A DNA stretch of 64,000 bases from Thermoplasmata archaeon (GCA_035622275.1 DASPVQ010000019.1:25376-89375), one strand, 5' to 3'. Positions 33,501 through 41,919 are shown, counted from the stretch's first letter. Program-made: numbers and translations. The notes: a model not told the origin generated them from the sequence alone.

Positions 33501-35161
33501 GCGCCCGCGTCCGACCGGCGTTCCTTCCGAGCTCGTTCGCTCCCGCGGCGATCGACTACTCGAGCGAGGAGTTCCTCGCCCAGGAGGCGGCGATCCGGGC
33601 GTTCGGCGCGGAAGTCGACCAGATCATGGGCGGAGCCCTGATCGGACCCTCGAAGCTGCGCGGCGCCTGGCAGGCCGGGCTGCACGGCGTCGAGGATCTC
33701 CGCCACGCCCCGTGGGAGACCCTGGTGGGGCTGCCCGGCTTCGGCGAGCCGGTCGCCGCGAGCCTGGTCGAGCACCTCGGGGGCACCGTGCCTCCGCGCG
33801 CGCCGCGCGCCCGTCGCGCCGCCGTTGCTCGGACCCGACCCGAGCTCCCTACCGACGTTCCGCTCGCCTCTCCCGATCCGGCCCGGAACGCTCCTCCACC
33901 GCTACCAGAACGAGAGCCACCCATGGTCCCGTTCGGCTCCGTCGCCGTGGCGCCGCCGGCGATCGTGACCCCGGCGCCGAAGGTACCGGAGCGGATCGAG
34001 CCCCGCCCGCCCGCGCTTTCGGCACCGCCGCCGGAGGCCGCGCTGCCGGCCGGACCGGCCGACGCTTCGCTGGAGTTCGCTCTGCCACCCCCGGAGGAGG
34101 TGGCCGCCCTACCCGGTCCCGAGGAGATCTCGGGGCGGCCGGCCGGCGATACCGGAGCAGTACCTCTCGGGCCCGCGTCGCCTCCGGAGGGGTGGCCGGC
34201 GACTCCACCTCCCGCGCCCGCCGACGCGCTGGCGCCCGTCACGGCGACCGGATCCGATATCTCCGTGGCGCCAGAGCCCGAAGCCTCGCCTGTGGAGCTC
34301 GCCCCGGGAACGAGCGCGGTCGTGCCGGGGTCAGAACCGATGCCCGAGCCGTCGTCCGATGGGCTAGCACCGGCGGGAGAGGCCGTGACGCCGTCCGAAC
34401 CGACGGGCCCGCCGCTCTCGCCCGGGGCTGGGCCGACGGGCTCCCCCGACCACGACGCAGACCCCGAGGCGGCTCCGGAACCGCCGAGCCCGGTGCCCGT
34501 CACCGGGGCACCGGAGCCGTTGCCCGTCGCGGCCGCGCCCGAGGTGACGGTCCCTTCCGCGCCCCCGCCCCTGTCGCCCGGCCCGAGCCCGGAGCCGCGA
34601 ACCGGCCCGATCCCTCCGCCGCCACCCGTGCCGACCGGCGAGGCGACCCTGCCGCCGGACATCTTCGACACCGGTTCGGTCCCCCTCGCGCCCGTGGTCC
34701 CCACGCCGACGGGGGGTGTCGAGCTCGATGTCGGCGTGAGCTACTTCCCGTCGCTGGAGCGATTCCTCGACGCGTCCGCGGCCGGGCACCTCGGGATCTG
34801 CGTGGTCCGGGACTCTCCGGAGCGCGTGCGGGCCTACGCCGGCTCGCGCCCGGTCGAGATCCGCTGGCTGACGAACATCGGGCGCGGGGCGACGCTGAAG
34901 CCGACCGACCTCGAGGGGTTCTCGGCCTTCCTCTCCCACGCGGTCAGCCAGGGCCGGGCGACCGTGTTCTTCCTGGAGGGCGTCGAGTACCTGGTGCGAT
35001 TGCATGGCCTCGAGCGCGTGGTCGCGGTGCTCACCGCGTTCGACGCGCTCGCGCGCGAGCACGCCGCCCGCGTCTGGGTCCACCTGAATCCCCGCTTGCT
35101 CTCGGCCGCGGAGCTGGAGCGGTTCACCGTGGCGCTCTCCCCGACCGGTGCGTCCGGTTAG
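30527..35161 (+). CDS. IleRS-like protein without catalytic signatures, fused to HhH and DUF835
   Basis: A 1544-residue fusion. Residues 1-870 follow isoleucyl-tRNA synthetase: a shortened N-terminus lacking HIGH, a CP1 editing-like region (about 180-350, with TDTGTGVVPLVPGHGGTD), the PHCARCGTGLVW zinc-type segment (363-374), a degenerate region where KMSKS should precede ELGPDAVRAALV, and the anticodon-binding helices (625-700; HRRLFRFLENDL, LLLAPIAPHTAESIHARL). Residues 1010-1085 resemble helix-hairpin-helix modules (VEDLRHAPWETLVGLPGFGE). Residues 1086-1396 are proline-rich. Residues 1397-1544 match DUF835 (GICVVRDSPERVRAY, VFFLEGVEYLVRLHGLERV, HLNPRLLSAAELE). Aminoacylation should be lost; tRNA sensing or trans-editing is inference. 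Confidence 0.8.
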   Translation: MLPSSVRSDPTAVREARALWQREHFPPANAILGGTDGPIVHGLEGAFAPQEAGVLAVQRALASDVDARALALLGRRARGLLRREDSGPPRADLPLESLLERLGVWVGGSDGRPFDAAPRTAGIQAIAGRLARLGALAVRDVALRVCPACALVRDPERIVYEEEAGDTLLVRFPFTSGDRTVNALVWADSAWRLLGTSALLVHPDRPYVIARFRRRGDEELIFAARSSLDRIRAWLPGAEIEVLDEQPGRHWEGTPYVHPLRHEFPLGGGLEPPAGTILSIAEVTDTGTGVVPLVPGHGGTDAGIAERLGVPGWPLITPKGRFDIMLVHKYAGLELESGDEFVARDLAEDGSIFARLRVRRGVPHCARCGTGLVWAPGRAWCLEPSRLPAASRALYRSLLPNDRPIERIETVPWPVSEPARSEDPAAIRLLECGSCDRLDAPDGAGERCVCGGRRRPVARRLLPAFEAAAAAWSALDPLPRSDSVRLYLNDRRRAPALVHQLAAMSGTSAPVTEMRLTVLPTLPEIDLAAEIDELGPDAVRAALVRSEAAEGRTARFRPRCRQERERLARFARTSEEIVGAIDPSLLPSYGAPIAGALAELEPEDRALLARFERMRAQAVAEYDRGTPALAHRRLFRFLENDLDVYREWTAGRLAPSATALSKRGAQRTLLYIVAQSSLLLAPIAPHTAESIHARLAPRRASVFAETVAPADRALLDEERAKAWDRWRSVLGALDRFRRAHGIAPEALLPSAVLVLPTDPIAEAYRAEAPILERMGRLGKIEVASPSSPWTGRRRLLKPVESEIQRVYGARGAQLIHLLRRMPERKWTDGSASGFSVQISGQPTQVLPSMVDWVDVLPEHVRPVRWNDGELYVEAPTTTPLPAPGPPPLSSDAFRLVERLAGRARASRAERSTPPVALVVAREPLSKELAAEAVTIAGYLGLAELRLVASDREFPPGRRESGRDSEGVGWSFHLSGDAARPRARRRAPSGEKGARVRPAFLPSSFAPAAIDYSSEEFLAQEAAIRAFGAEVDQIMGGALIGPSKLRGAWQAGLHGVEDLRHAPWETLVGLPGFGEPVAASLVEHLGGTVPPRAPRARRAAVARTRPELPTDVPLASPDPARNAPPPLPEREPPMVPFGSVAVAPPAIVTPAPKVPERIEPRPPALSAPPPEAALPAGPADASLEFALPPPEEVAALPGPEEISGRPAGDTGAVPLGPASPPEGWPATPPPAPADALAPVTATGSDISVAPEPEASPVELAPGTSAVVPGSEPMPEPSSDGLAPAGEAVTPSEPTGPPLSPGAGPTGSPDHDADPEAAPEPPSPVPVTGAPEPLPVAAAPEVTVPSAPPPLSPGPSPEPRTGPIPPPPPVPTGEATLPPDIFDTGSVPLAPVVPTPTGGVELDVGVSYFPSLERFLDASAAGHLGICVVRDSPERVRAYAGSRPVEIRWLTNIGRGATLKPTDLEGFSAFLSHAVSQGRATVFFLEGVEYLVRLHGLERVVAVLTAFDALAREHAARVWVHLNPRLLSAAELERFTVALSPTGASG

Positions 35162-35200
35162 ACGGGCGGGCCGCGGAGGACTGGGCCTCCGCTGGCAAAG

Positions 35201-35208
35201 GTAGATAT
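35201..35208 (+). promoter_or_regulatory. TATA box of the 246-residue surface protein gene
   Basis: GTAGATAT centred about 28 bases before the ATG at 35233, which supports that ATG over the in-frame GTG at 35221. Confidence 0.5.
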
Positions 35209-35232
35209 CCCACAACACGGGTGGCGCGCGCC

Positions 35233-35973
35233 ATGGCGGAGCCCTCGGGGCGTCGGCGCTGGCCCGGTGGCCGCATCGCGCTCGCCAGCGCCCTGGTCGC
35301 GCTGCTGGCCGTGTCGATCGTGCTTCCGGCCGCGAGCGTCGCGGCCCCCGCCCGCGCGCCGGTCGCGGTCGCCCGACCTTACGCGGACCCGGCGATCACC
35401 GCGCGGGTAACCTGGAACGGGGCCGACGTCGCGAACTACTCCGCGCCGACGGCCGCTGCGAGCATCTCCTTCGGACAGACCGTCGACGTGCACTACACCT
35501 GGAGCTCGTCGGCGCTGGCGGGCGCGCCGATGTACGAGATCACGGACGCCCGGCTGCAGATCTACTACTTCGGCTTCGCGCTCGCCACCCGCGACATCCT
35601 CGACTCGGTCGCCGTTCCCGCGACGTCCGGTTCGTTCGACATGAACTGGTCGACCGGCTCGCTCCAGTACATCCTGGAGGGGAGCTACGAGCTCACGGCG
35701 AGCCTGCTCGCCTCGAACGGTACGACCATGTTCAGCGAGTCGTTCTGGGTGCTGGTCGCGGCGCCGTTCTACGTCGGCGCCCTGCTACCGATCGTTCTGA
35801 TCCTGATCATCATCTACGAGATCTACGGCATCGCGACGGTCGGCAAGCAGGCCGCGCTCGGTCGCCCTCCGAAGGGTCCTGCCGAGGCGCCCGCTCCGGC
35901 CGAGCCCGCCCCGGCGCCCGAGGAGGCTCCGCCGCCGACCGACGTTAGCCCGCCACCCACCGGGGGCCCGTGA
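35233..35973 (+). CDS. Secreted/anchored protein of unknown function
   Basis: A 246-residue protein with a signal peptide (hydrophobic residues about 16-38), an extracellular beta-rich region of about 135 residues with an Ig-like look (FGQTVDVHYTWSSSAL, MNWSTGSLQYILEGSYELTA), a transmembrane helix near residue 185-205 (ALLPIVLILIIIYEI) and a proline/alanine-rich cytoplasmic tail. No known family is recognised. The stop overlaps the GTG of the next small membrane gene (GTGA), so the two are likely one transcript. Confidence 0.65.
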   Translation: MAEPSGRRRWPGGRIALASALVALLAVSIVLPAASVAAPARAPVAVARPYADPAITARVTWNGADVANYSAPTAAASISFGQTVDVHYTWSSSALAGAPMYEITDARLQIYYFGFALATRDILDSVAVPATSGSFDMNWSTGSLQYILEGSYELTASLLASNGTTMFSESFWVLVAAPFYVGALLPIVLILIIIYEIYGIATVGKQAALGRPPKGPAEAPAPAEPAPAPEEAPPPTDVSPPPTGGP

Positions 35974-36185
35974 GCGCGACCGGCTCGGGTGCGGCCGCGG
36001 GCGTCGTCCTCGGCATCTGCTCGGTCCTGCTCGCCCAGCAGCTCGGGCTGCTCGGCCTCAGCGTGCTCCTGACGGCGATTCTGTACCTGGTCATCGCCGG
36101 TGTGATCGGCGGCGTCATCTTCGCCGGCCTGGGATGGGCGCTGGGACGCCGCTACCTGGAGCGTCACCCGGCCGGCCCGGACTGA
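35970..36185 (+). CDS. Small two-helix membrane protein
   Basis: A 71-residue protein, mostly two hydrophobic helices (GVVLGICSVLLAQQLGLLGL and YLVIAGVIGGVIFAGLGWAL) and a short basic end (GRRYLERHPAG). Its GTG overlaps the stop of the preceding surface-protein gene, which is the main support for its reality. Function unknown; it may stabilise its neighbour in the membrane. Confidence 0.6.
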   Translation: MSATGSGAAAGVVLGICSVLLAQQLGLLGLSVLLTAILYLVIAGVIGGVIFAGLGWALGRRYLERHPAGPD

Positions 36186-36270
36186 CTCGGTCCGACGAGT
36201 CGCCCGCGGGGTGGCCGCCGCACGCAACGCACGTTTCGCCCCGCGGGGCCCCGAGGATTCCGAGGGTGAC

Positions 36271-36278
36271 CTTTAAAC
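36271..36278 (+). promoter_or_regulatory. TATA box ahead of a 30-codon mini-ORF
   Basis: CTTTAAAC is centred about 28 bases before a GTG at 36303 that opens a 30-codon frame ending at TGA 36393-36395, just before the ATG at 36399. The spacing fits leaderless translation of the mini-ORF, or a 96-base leader for the downstream gene. Confidence 0.4.
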
Positions 36279-36398
36279 GGGGGTGCCGCCACTCAAATAC
36301 GCGTGAGCGAGGTCCTTCGGGGCCCCCCGCCGGTTCCGCGGCCCGATCGCCGCGCGCGGTGCGCGCGGCGGTGGCACCGCCGAGGCTCGGCCTGAACC

Positions 36399-37487
36399 AT
36401 GGCGTCCTCGGATCCGGGTCCCTTCGGTGGGCCGCTCGGCGCAACGCCAACCGAGGCGCCCCCGCCCCCTCCGCCTCCACCGCCGCCGCCGGCGGAGGTC
36501 CCCCCCGCGCCCCCGACGCTGTCCGTCCCGCTCGGGCCCCGGTGGTGGACGCAGGCGACGCGGATGGATCGCCTCATCCTGCTCGGATTTCTCGCGGCGG
36601 TCGCGCTCGGGATCGCCGCCCTGGCCCTCCCCTGGTGGCAGTTCGCGGCCTCGCAGGGCGGCCACACCGACACCTGGCTGTTCCCGCTCGGCGGATCGTA
36701 CTCGATCAACTGCATGGGCGCCTCCTGCGGCGGCTTCACCAGTGGCGCGAACCCCTACTCCGCGCTCGGCGGGGCGATCGCGCCCCTCTACGATCTGGTC
36801 GCCGGGGTGGCGATCATCGCCGTCATCCTCAGCGGTCTCGCGGCGCTTCTGGTCGCCTTCGCCGTCTTCGGCCGCCGCGACGGGGCGGTCTTCTATTCGC
36901 GCTGGGTGCCCCGGTTCGGCCTCCTCGCGGCGATCCTGCTGATCGGCATCACCGCCACCCTCGCGGTGGTCCAGCCGGCCGCGTTCGGCAGCGGGGATTC
37001 GTTCGTCGGCACGACGGCCGGCGGCTCGAGCCCCGCGACCTCGTTCTGGGGTGCGGGTCCGTCGTCCCTGTGGGGACCCAGCGCCGGTTGGTACTGCGGG
37101 CTCGTCGGAGGCGGTGCGGTCGCGCTGTTCACGTTCATCGTGCGCCCGCTCGCCCGGAGCGCGCCGGCGACCGGGCGGCCGCGGCGCGCCCGCGCGGTGG
37201 TGCCGTCGCGGGGCCGGGCGACCCTGACGCCGCCGGTCTACGCTCCCACGATCCGGACGAGCGCCTCCTCCTCGTCGAACGGCAACGGCTACACCGCCCC
37301 GCCGTCGCCGAACCCCGCGGCACGCGCCCCGGTCCCGGTGCCGGTCGTGAAGACCCAGACGAGCGCGTCCGTCGCCTGTCCGTCGTGCGGCTTCCAGAAC
37401 TCCGCCCGCGCGAAGATCTGCTCGTACTGCCAGCGACCGATGCACGAGGCGAGCGTGCCGGTCGCGCCGAGTTCCACCGGCGGCTAG
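36399..37487 (+). CDS. Membrane protein with C-terminal zinc ribbon
   Basis: A 362-residue protein. A proline-rich N-terminus (11 consecutive prolines near residue 22-32) is followed by four transmembrane helices (about 60-85, 130-155, 175-195 and 235-255). A flexible Ser/Pro linker leads to a C-terminal zinc ribbon with CPSC (near 329) and CSYC (near 344). Zinc ribbons of this type in membrane proteins often mediate protein contacts on the cytoplasmic side. No enzymatic motif is seen; function unknown. Confidence 0.65.
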   Translation: MASSDPGPFGGPLGATPTEAPPPPPPPPPPPAEVPPAPPTLSVPLGPRWWTQATRMDRLILLGFLAAVALGIAALALPWWQFAASQGGHTDTWLFPLGGSYSINCMGASCGGFTSGANPYSALGGAIAPLYDLVAGVAIIAVILSGLAALLVAFAVFGRRDGAVFYSRWVPRFGLLAAILLIGITATLAVVQPAAFGSGDSFVGTTAGGSSPATSFWGAGPSSLWGPSAGWYCGLVGGGAVALFTFIVRPLARSAPATGRPRRARAVVPSRGRATLTPPVYAPTIRTSASSSSNGNGYTAPPSPNPAARAPVPVPVVKTQTSASVACPSCGFQNSARAKICSYCQRPMHEASVPVAPSSTGG

Positions 37488-39259
37488 CGCCCCGGCTCGG
37501 CGCTCCGCCCCCGTCGATCGATCCACGCGCGCACGTGCGCCTCGAGCTCGCCGAGCGGGACTGCCCCGCTGAGCAGTACCACGTCGTGGAACGCCCGCTC
37601 GTCGAACGCCGGGCCGAGGGCCCGTTCCGCGAGCGTGCGCAGCTCGCGGATCTTGAGCTGGCCGATCTTGTAGGCGAGCGCCTGGCCGGGGATCACGATG
37701 TAGCGGTCGACCTCGACCTGGACGTCGAGGTCGGCCATGCCCGTGTTCTCGCGGAAGAAGTCGATCGCCCGCTCGCGGCTCCAGCCGAGCGCGTGCATCC
37801 CCGTGTCGACGACCAGTCGGATCGAGCGCCACATGTCGAAGTCGAGCGACCCGAAGCGGGAGTACGGGTCCTGGTAGAGACCGAGCTCGCTCCCGAGGCT
37901 CTCGGCGTAGAGCCCCCACCCCTCGACGAACGCCGTCTCGCCGGAGTGCTTGCGAAACTCCGGGACGTTCTCGAGCTCCGCGGCGAGCGCGATCTGCAGG
38001 TGATGTCCCGGGACCGCCTCGTGGAGCGTCAGCGCCTCCATCCGCCAGGTCTGCCGCGAAGGGAGATCGTAGGTGTTCGCGTAGAACATGCCGGCGCGTC
38101 CCGACTCGGGCGCGCCCGGTTGGTAGTAGGCCCCGGGACTGCTGGGGGCCGAGAAGTCCGGGATCGCTGCCACGCCGTAGGGCAGGCGCGGCAGCCGGCC
38201 GAAGTGCGGCGCGAGCTCGGGATCGATCCGCTTGGCGACCACGCGGAACCGATCGAGGAGATCCCCCGCGCTGGACGCGTGGAACCGGACGTCCGTCCGC
38301 AGGAATCGGTAGAACTCGCCGAAGCTCCCGGGGAACCCCGTCGACTGGATCAGCGCCTCCATCTCGGCGCGCACCCGCCGCACCTCCCGCAGGCCGATCT
38401 CGTGGATCTGCTCGGGCGTGAGCTCCGTGGTCGTGGTCCAGCGGACGTGGTGCTCGTACATCGCCCTCCCGTTCGGCAACGCGGACAGCCCCACCGTCTC
38501 GCGCGCCGCCGGGACATAGTCGCGAACGAGGTACTCGTGGAGCCGCACGAACGCAGGACGGACGCCCTCGGCGTACGCCCGACGCGCCTCCTCGGTTAGG
38601 CGGCGCTGCTCGGCGTCGGGCACTCCGGGTCCGAGGTTCTTGAACGGCTCGAAGATCGCGCTCTGCGTCGGGTCCTCGGGCACGAGCGACGCGACCTGGT
38701 CGGGCAGGCCTCGGATCCCAGCCCGCGAGGGCATCATCCCGGCCCGCCGCCCCTCCTCGAGGAGACGGTGGTTCTGTTCGACCGCCGCCGGCAGCCCCTT
38801 CATGCGCGCGACGATCGCCTCCACGTCGGCGACGGTCGAGCGCGGGGCGATCGGGAACAGCTGGCCCGCGGACAGGTGGAGGCCGTCCATCTGGTTGAGC
38901 GGCATCCATAGGCTGTGGGGCCATCCGAAGTGGTACGGCATCGGATCGTCGCCGAATCCGACGCCGATGGCGGCGAGGTCGAGGAGTCGGCGGTAGAGAT
39001 GGAAGTTCGTCCGCTCGCTCGGGCCGAGCGATTCGGCGCGGAACTCGCCGAGCCGGGCCGTGCTCGTCGTGAGGTGGAGCTTGCGCTGCGCGATCCCTTC
39101 GGGCGAGTCGTCGGTCCAGCGGTCGTTCTGCCCCGGGAAACCGACGACGGTCGCGATCTCGGGGACCTCGACCATCCACTGCCGCCAGTCGTCCGCGAGG
39201 TACGCGCGGAACCGCTCGTTCGCGTCGCCCGCCGCCCCGCTCGAAGGTCCGATGGCCAT
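37484..39259 (-). CDS. DUF885 family putative zinc metallopeptidase
   Basis: A 591-residue protein of the DUF885 family, related to gluzincin carboxypeptidases. The zinc motif HEAVPGHH is at residues 413-420, preceded by QTWRMEALTL and followed by FVEGWGLYAESLG, which supplies the third ligand glutamate. No signal peptide is present, so it is probably cytoplasmic. Members of this family are annotated as peptidases mainly by homology; the physiological substrate is not known. The stop overlaps the end of the convergent zinc-ribbon membrane gene by 4 bases. Confidence 0.85.
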   Translation of the reverse strand: MAIGPSSGAAGDANERFRAYLADDWRQWMVEVPEIATVVGFPGQNDRWTDDSPEGIAQRKLHLTTSTARLGEFRAESLGPSERTNFHLYRRLLDLAAIGVGFGDDPMPYHFGWPHSLWMPLNQMDGLHLSAGQLFPIAPRSTVADVEAIVARMKGLPAAVEQNHRLLEEGRRAGMMPSRAGIRGLPDQVASLVPEDPTQSAIFEPFKNLGPGVPDAEQRRLTEEARRAYAEGVRPAFVRLHEYLVRDYVPAARETVGLSALPNGRAMYEHHVRWTTTTELTPEQIHEIGLREVRRVRAEMEALIQSTGFPGSFGEFYRFLRTDVRFHASSAGDLLDRFRVVAKRIDPELAPHFGRLPRLPYGVAAIPDFSAPSSPGAYYQPGAPESGRAGMFYANTYDLPSRQTWRMEALTLHEAVPGHHLQIALAAELENVPEFRKHSGETAFVEGWGLYAESLGSELGLYQDPYSRFGSLDFDMWRSIRLVVDTGMHALGWSRERAIDFFRENTGMADLDVQVEVDRYIVIPGQALAYKIGQLKIRELRTLAERALGPAFDERAFHDVVLLSGAVPLGELEAHVRAWIDRRGRSAEPGR

Positions 39260-39773
39260 CTACCGACCGCCCCGATCGCGCCGTAGCCGGGACCCTCTTA
39301 AGAACCCTGACCGCGGCGCGTGCCGTCGTGATCGGCCCGCTTCGGCGGGGCCGTTCCGAAAAGCGGGTGCGTATGCCTGCGGCGCGACGGTGCGCCGGCG
39401 GGCGAGGCAACGAGGTACTCACCCACGAGGACTCCCCGACGCTCCGCAAGTCCTCGACCGCACGCTCGACGTCCGCGCGCTACGCGTTCAGAGTGCTCAC
39501 CTCCCGGCACGCGTCCCGCTCGAAGGGACCGCCCGCGGCGAATCGGAGGTGCGAGCCCCGGCCGCGCGGCGCGGGGGTCAGTCGCCGGAGAGCCCTGGGC
39601 GCGGTGTGACGGTGCCGGAGCCTCATCGTGACAGCGGCATCCCCGTCGGGATCCGCCAGCTCCGTCGGAGAACACGACGGGGTAACGGGGGCGGGTCTTG
39701 TTGAAGCGGCCGGGGCCGCTGCGGCGCCCGGCCCATCGACCGAACGACGCGAGCCGTGCCCCCGGGCGGCCCA
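39260..39773. other. Intergenic region without a supported gene
   Basis: About 510 bases between the DUF885 gene (start at 39259) and the SDR gene (stop at 39774), both on the minus strand. Open frames here are arginine/proline-rich mirrors with no family resemblance. A TTCTTAAGAG element at about 39295-39304 could serve the DUF885 promoter. Nothing else is supported. Confidence 0.4.
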
Positions 39774-40466
39774 TCACCTCGAGGGTGCGCCCGCCGTGTC
39801 GCGGCCGAGCCGGTTGATCGCCCGGGTGTCGACGATCGGACCGGGCACTCCCCCGCGGGCCACGGCGATCATGGCCCGGCCCACCCGGTCGGTCGTCGTG
39901 GTCGAGCCCGGTGCGACCCGAAGGAGCAGGGGCAAGAACGGCCACAGGATCGCGTAGACGATGCGGTAGGCGAGCGTGTTCGAGTGGATGCCGTGGCGGG
40001 GTTGGATCGCTCCCGGCCGGAAGAAGTAGACCGCTCGGAACGGAAGCCGAGCGAGCGCGTTCTCCGTCCGTCCCTTCACCCGGGCCCAGACCCGCGGACC
40101 GCGCTCGCTGCTGTCGGTGCCGGCGCCCGAGACGTAGACGAACGTCAGCCGGCCCGGATTCCAGCCCGCGAGCGTGGAGGCGACCGCGAGGGTCAGGTCG
40201 TAGGTGGTGCGCGTGTACTCCGCTTCGCTCTTACCGAGCACCGAGACGCCGAGGCAGAAGAAGCACGCATCCAGCCCCGTGAGCGGCCCGACGAGGCCGC
40301 TGAGATCCGCCACCGAGGGTCGCACGAGCTCCGCGAGTTTCGGGTCGGCGACGCCGGTCGCGCGACGAACGACCGTGACCACGGCGCTCACCGACGGGTC
40401 GAGCAGGCACTCGCGGAGCACGCCGCGCCCCACCATGCCGGTGGCGCCGAATACGACGACCTTCAC
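39774..40466 (-). CDS. NAD(P)-dependent SDR-type oxidoreductase
   Basis: A 230-residue short-chain dehydrogenase-like protein of the atypical (HTATIP2/TIP30-like) group. The NAD(P) motif VVFGATGMVGRGVLRECL begins at residue 4. The active-site serine region reads FVYVSGAGTDSSERG; the usual YxxxK is replaced by the weaker WARVKGRTE, as in several atypical SDRs. FFRPGAIQPRHG is typical of this subgroup. Substrate unknown. It is followed on the same strand by no partner; the DinB gene upstream ends about 12 bases from its start. Confidence 0.8.
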   Translation of the reverse strand: MKVVVFGATGMVGRGVLRECLLDPSVSAVVTVVRRATGVADPKLAELVRPSVADLSGLVGPLTGLDACFFCLGVSVLGKSEAEYTRTTYDLTLAVASTLAGWNPGRLTFVYVSGAGTDSSERGPRVWARVKGRTENALARLPFRAVYFFRPGAIQPRHGIHSNTLAYRIVYAILWPFLPLLLRVAPGSTTTTDRVGRAMIAVARGGVPGPIVDTRAINRLGRDTAGAPSR

Positions 40467-40478
40467 GGCGCGCTCCGT

Positions 40479-41054
40479 TCAGCCTCGGCGCCGGGGTCGC
40501 CCTCGCGCGAGCCGGATCCAGGTCATCTCGGGCGGTTCAATGTCGTCCTGCCACAACGCCCCGATGATCTCCCCGAGGTGGTGGGCCTGCTCGAAGGTCG
40601 CCTGGAGCACGGCGTCCGAGACGACGTAGCGTCCGGGCATCCAGAAGACGTGGATCGGGCGGGTCATCCCCCGCGCGGTGAGCCGACGTCGGAACGCATC
40701 CACCGTCGCCCAGACCCGCCGGTCGTAGCGGCCAAACCCGCGCCAGTCCCGGGGGCGTCGCCGGCGGTCGGCGAAGAGCGCCTCCAGCTCCGGATCCGAG
40801 GCGCGGCCGAGGGCGATGTACCCGAACCAGACCTCGTGGACGTTCAGGATATGGACGAGGGTGTCGAACAGCGACTGGTGGCCGATCTCGCGGTGGCGGC
40901 GCGCCGCGCGCAGCGGAAGTCGGCGCACGCGCCGGACGAAGCGACGGAACACGCGGGCATCGTACTCGAGCAGCTCCCGAGCCTGGGCCGGCGACAGAAC
41001 CGGGGCCGGTCTCGGCGGGACCCGGGCCATGGACTCGGCAGCCCGTGGTCGCAT
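40479..41054 (-). CDS. DinB-like protein
   Basis: A four-helix-bundle DinB-family protein of 191 residues (ATG at 41054; an in-frame ATG at 41030 gives 183). The metal histidine triad appears in IGHQSLFDTLVHILNVHEVWF and AHHLGEIIGAL. DinB proteins include thiol S-transferases and stress proteins; the role here is unknown. A TATA-like element at 41101-41108 on the minus strand overlaps that of the divergent membrane gene. A second DinB-like gene begins at 63621. Confidence 0.75.
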   Translation of the reverse strand: MRPRAAESMARVPPRPAPVLSPAQARELLEYDARVFRRFVRRVRRLPLRAARRHREIGHQSLFDTLVHILNVHEVWFGYIALGRASDPELEALFADRRRRPRDWRGFGRYDRRVWATVDAFRRRLTARGMTRPIHVFWMPGRYVVSDAVLQATFEQAHHLGEIIGALWQDDIEPPEMTWIRLARGRPRRRG

Positions 41055-41099
41055 GAAGGCCTTGCGCCCCGGAGCACCGGCCGAGCGCGCGTCACGGAG

Positions 41100-41107
41100 G
41101 ATTAAAG
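41100..41107. promoter_or_regulatory. Overlapping divergent TATA elements
   Basis: GATTAAAG on the plus strand is centred 29 bases before the GTG at 41133; its complement CTTTAATC can serve the minus-strand DinB gene. Both would have short or no leaders, so the two genes may be alternatively transcribed. Confidence 0.5.
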
Positions 41108-41132
41108 TACGCTCGGCTCGACAATCGTAATC

Positions 41133-41810
41133 GTGGCACCGGTCCCCACCGAGACCGCGACGTCCGAGCCGGCGGACCCGGAGGCCCGCTCGTCCCCGTC
41201 CGAGAACGGGTCCGCCGGCACGAGCGGCGGGATGCGCCGAAGCCGGATCCTGGGTCTCATGCTCGTGCTCGTCGCGATCGTCTTGATCGTGGCCGGTTCG
41301 CTGTTCGTGACGGGCGTGATCCGCTGGCCGAGCAGCGGACCACCGGCACCGGGTCCGGCGTTCGATATGGTGGCCTTCAACGTCAGCTACACGGGCAGCT
41401 CGGCGCTGTGCACGGTCAACGAGACCGGCGGGGTGGCGTCGTGTGCCCCCAACGGCAGCGACGTATGTCGCTGGTACGCTGCGGACTGCCCGAGCGACCT
41501 CGACGCCGGCACGACCTACGCCGTCGGGCCCAACCTTGGGGTGGGCGTGGCCGCGCTCATCGAGGGCTCCACGAACTGCAGCGCGCGCTACGCGATCACC
41601 GGCGTGACCTCCTCGCAGGAGGCGTTCCGCCTGGTCTCCGTGGTCGCCTCGAACTCGAACTCGGGGCCGCCGTTCTATGTCGGCAACGACTCGAGCCCGA
41701 CGGGCGGTTGCTTGCAGGCGATCGTCCTGGTCCTCGAGTTCGCGGTCGTCGATATCGGGCCGATCGCGCAAGGATTCAACGTGACCGTCGCGGCCGCGCA
41801 GGTCCTCTGA
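41133..41810 (+). CDS. Single-pass membrane protein of unknown function
   Basis: A 225-residue protein with a low-complexity Ser/Pro/Glu N-terminus of about 35 residues, one transmembrane helix (ILGLMLVLVAIVLIVAGSLF, residues 39-58) and an extracellular domain containing several cysteines (residues about 92, 104, 112, 118, 148, 193) that could form disulfides, and several N-glycosylation sequons. No family recognised. GTG at 41133 is supported by TATA spacing of 29 bases. Confidence 0.6.
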   Translation: MAPVPTETATSEPADPEARSSPSENGSAGTSGGMRRSRILGLMLVLVAIVLIVAGSLFVTGVIRWPSSGPPAPGPAFDMVAFNVSYTGSSALCTVNETGGVASCAPNGSDVCRWYAADCPSDLDAGTTYAVGPNLGVGVAALIEGSTNCSARYAITGVTSSQEAFRLVSVVASNSNSGPPFYVGNDSSPTGGCLQAIVLVLEFAVVDIGPIAQGFNVTVAAAQVL

Positions 41811-41919
41811 TCTGACGCGATCGCGGCGGCCGATGGGGCAGCCCGCGGTGGCTCTCCACAACGGTTAATGCCCGGAACCTCCCCTGTTTCTCGGTAGGGA
41901 GCGGGATCGCGCCCTACCC

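Noticed and set aside
30451..35232. Plus-frame extension upstream of the 246-residue surface protein
   Set aside because: The added sequence is arginine-rich noise in another frame of the synthetase-like gene. The TATA box and signal peptide fix the start at 35233.
39298..39945. Minus-strand 215-codon frame over the intergenic gap and SDR gene
   Set aside because: Arg/Gly/Pro-rich, no family resemblance, and it runs out of frame through the SDR coding sequence.
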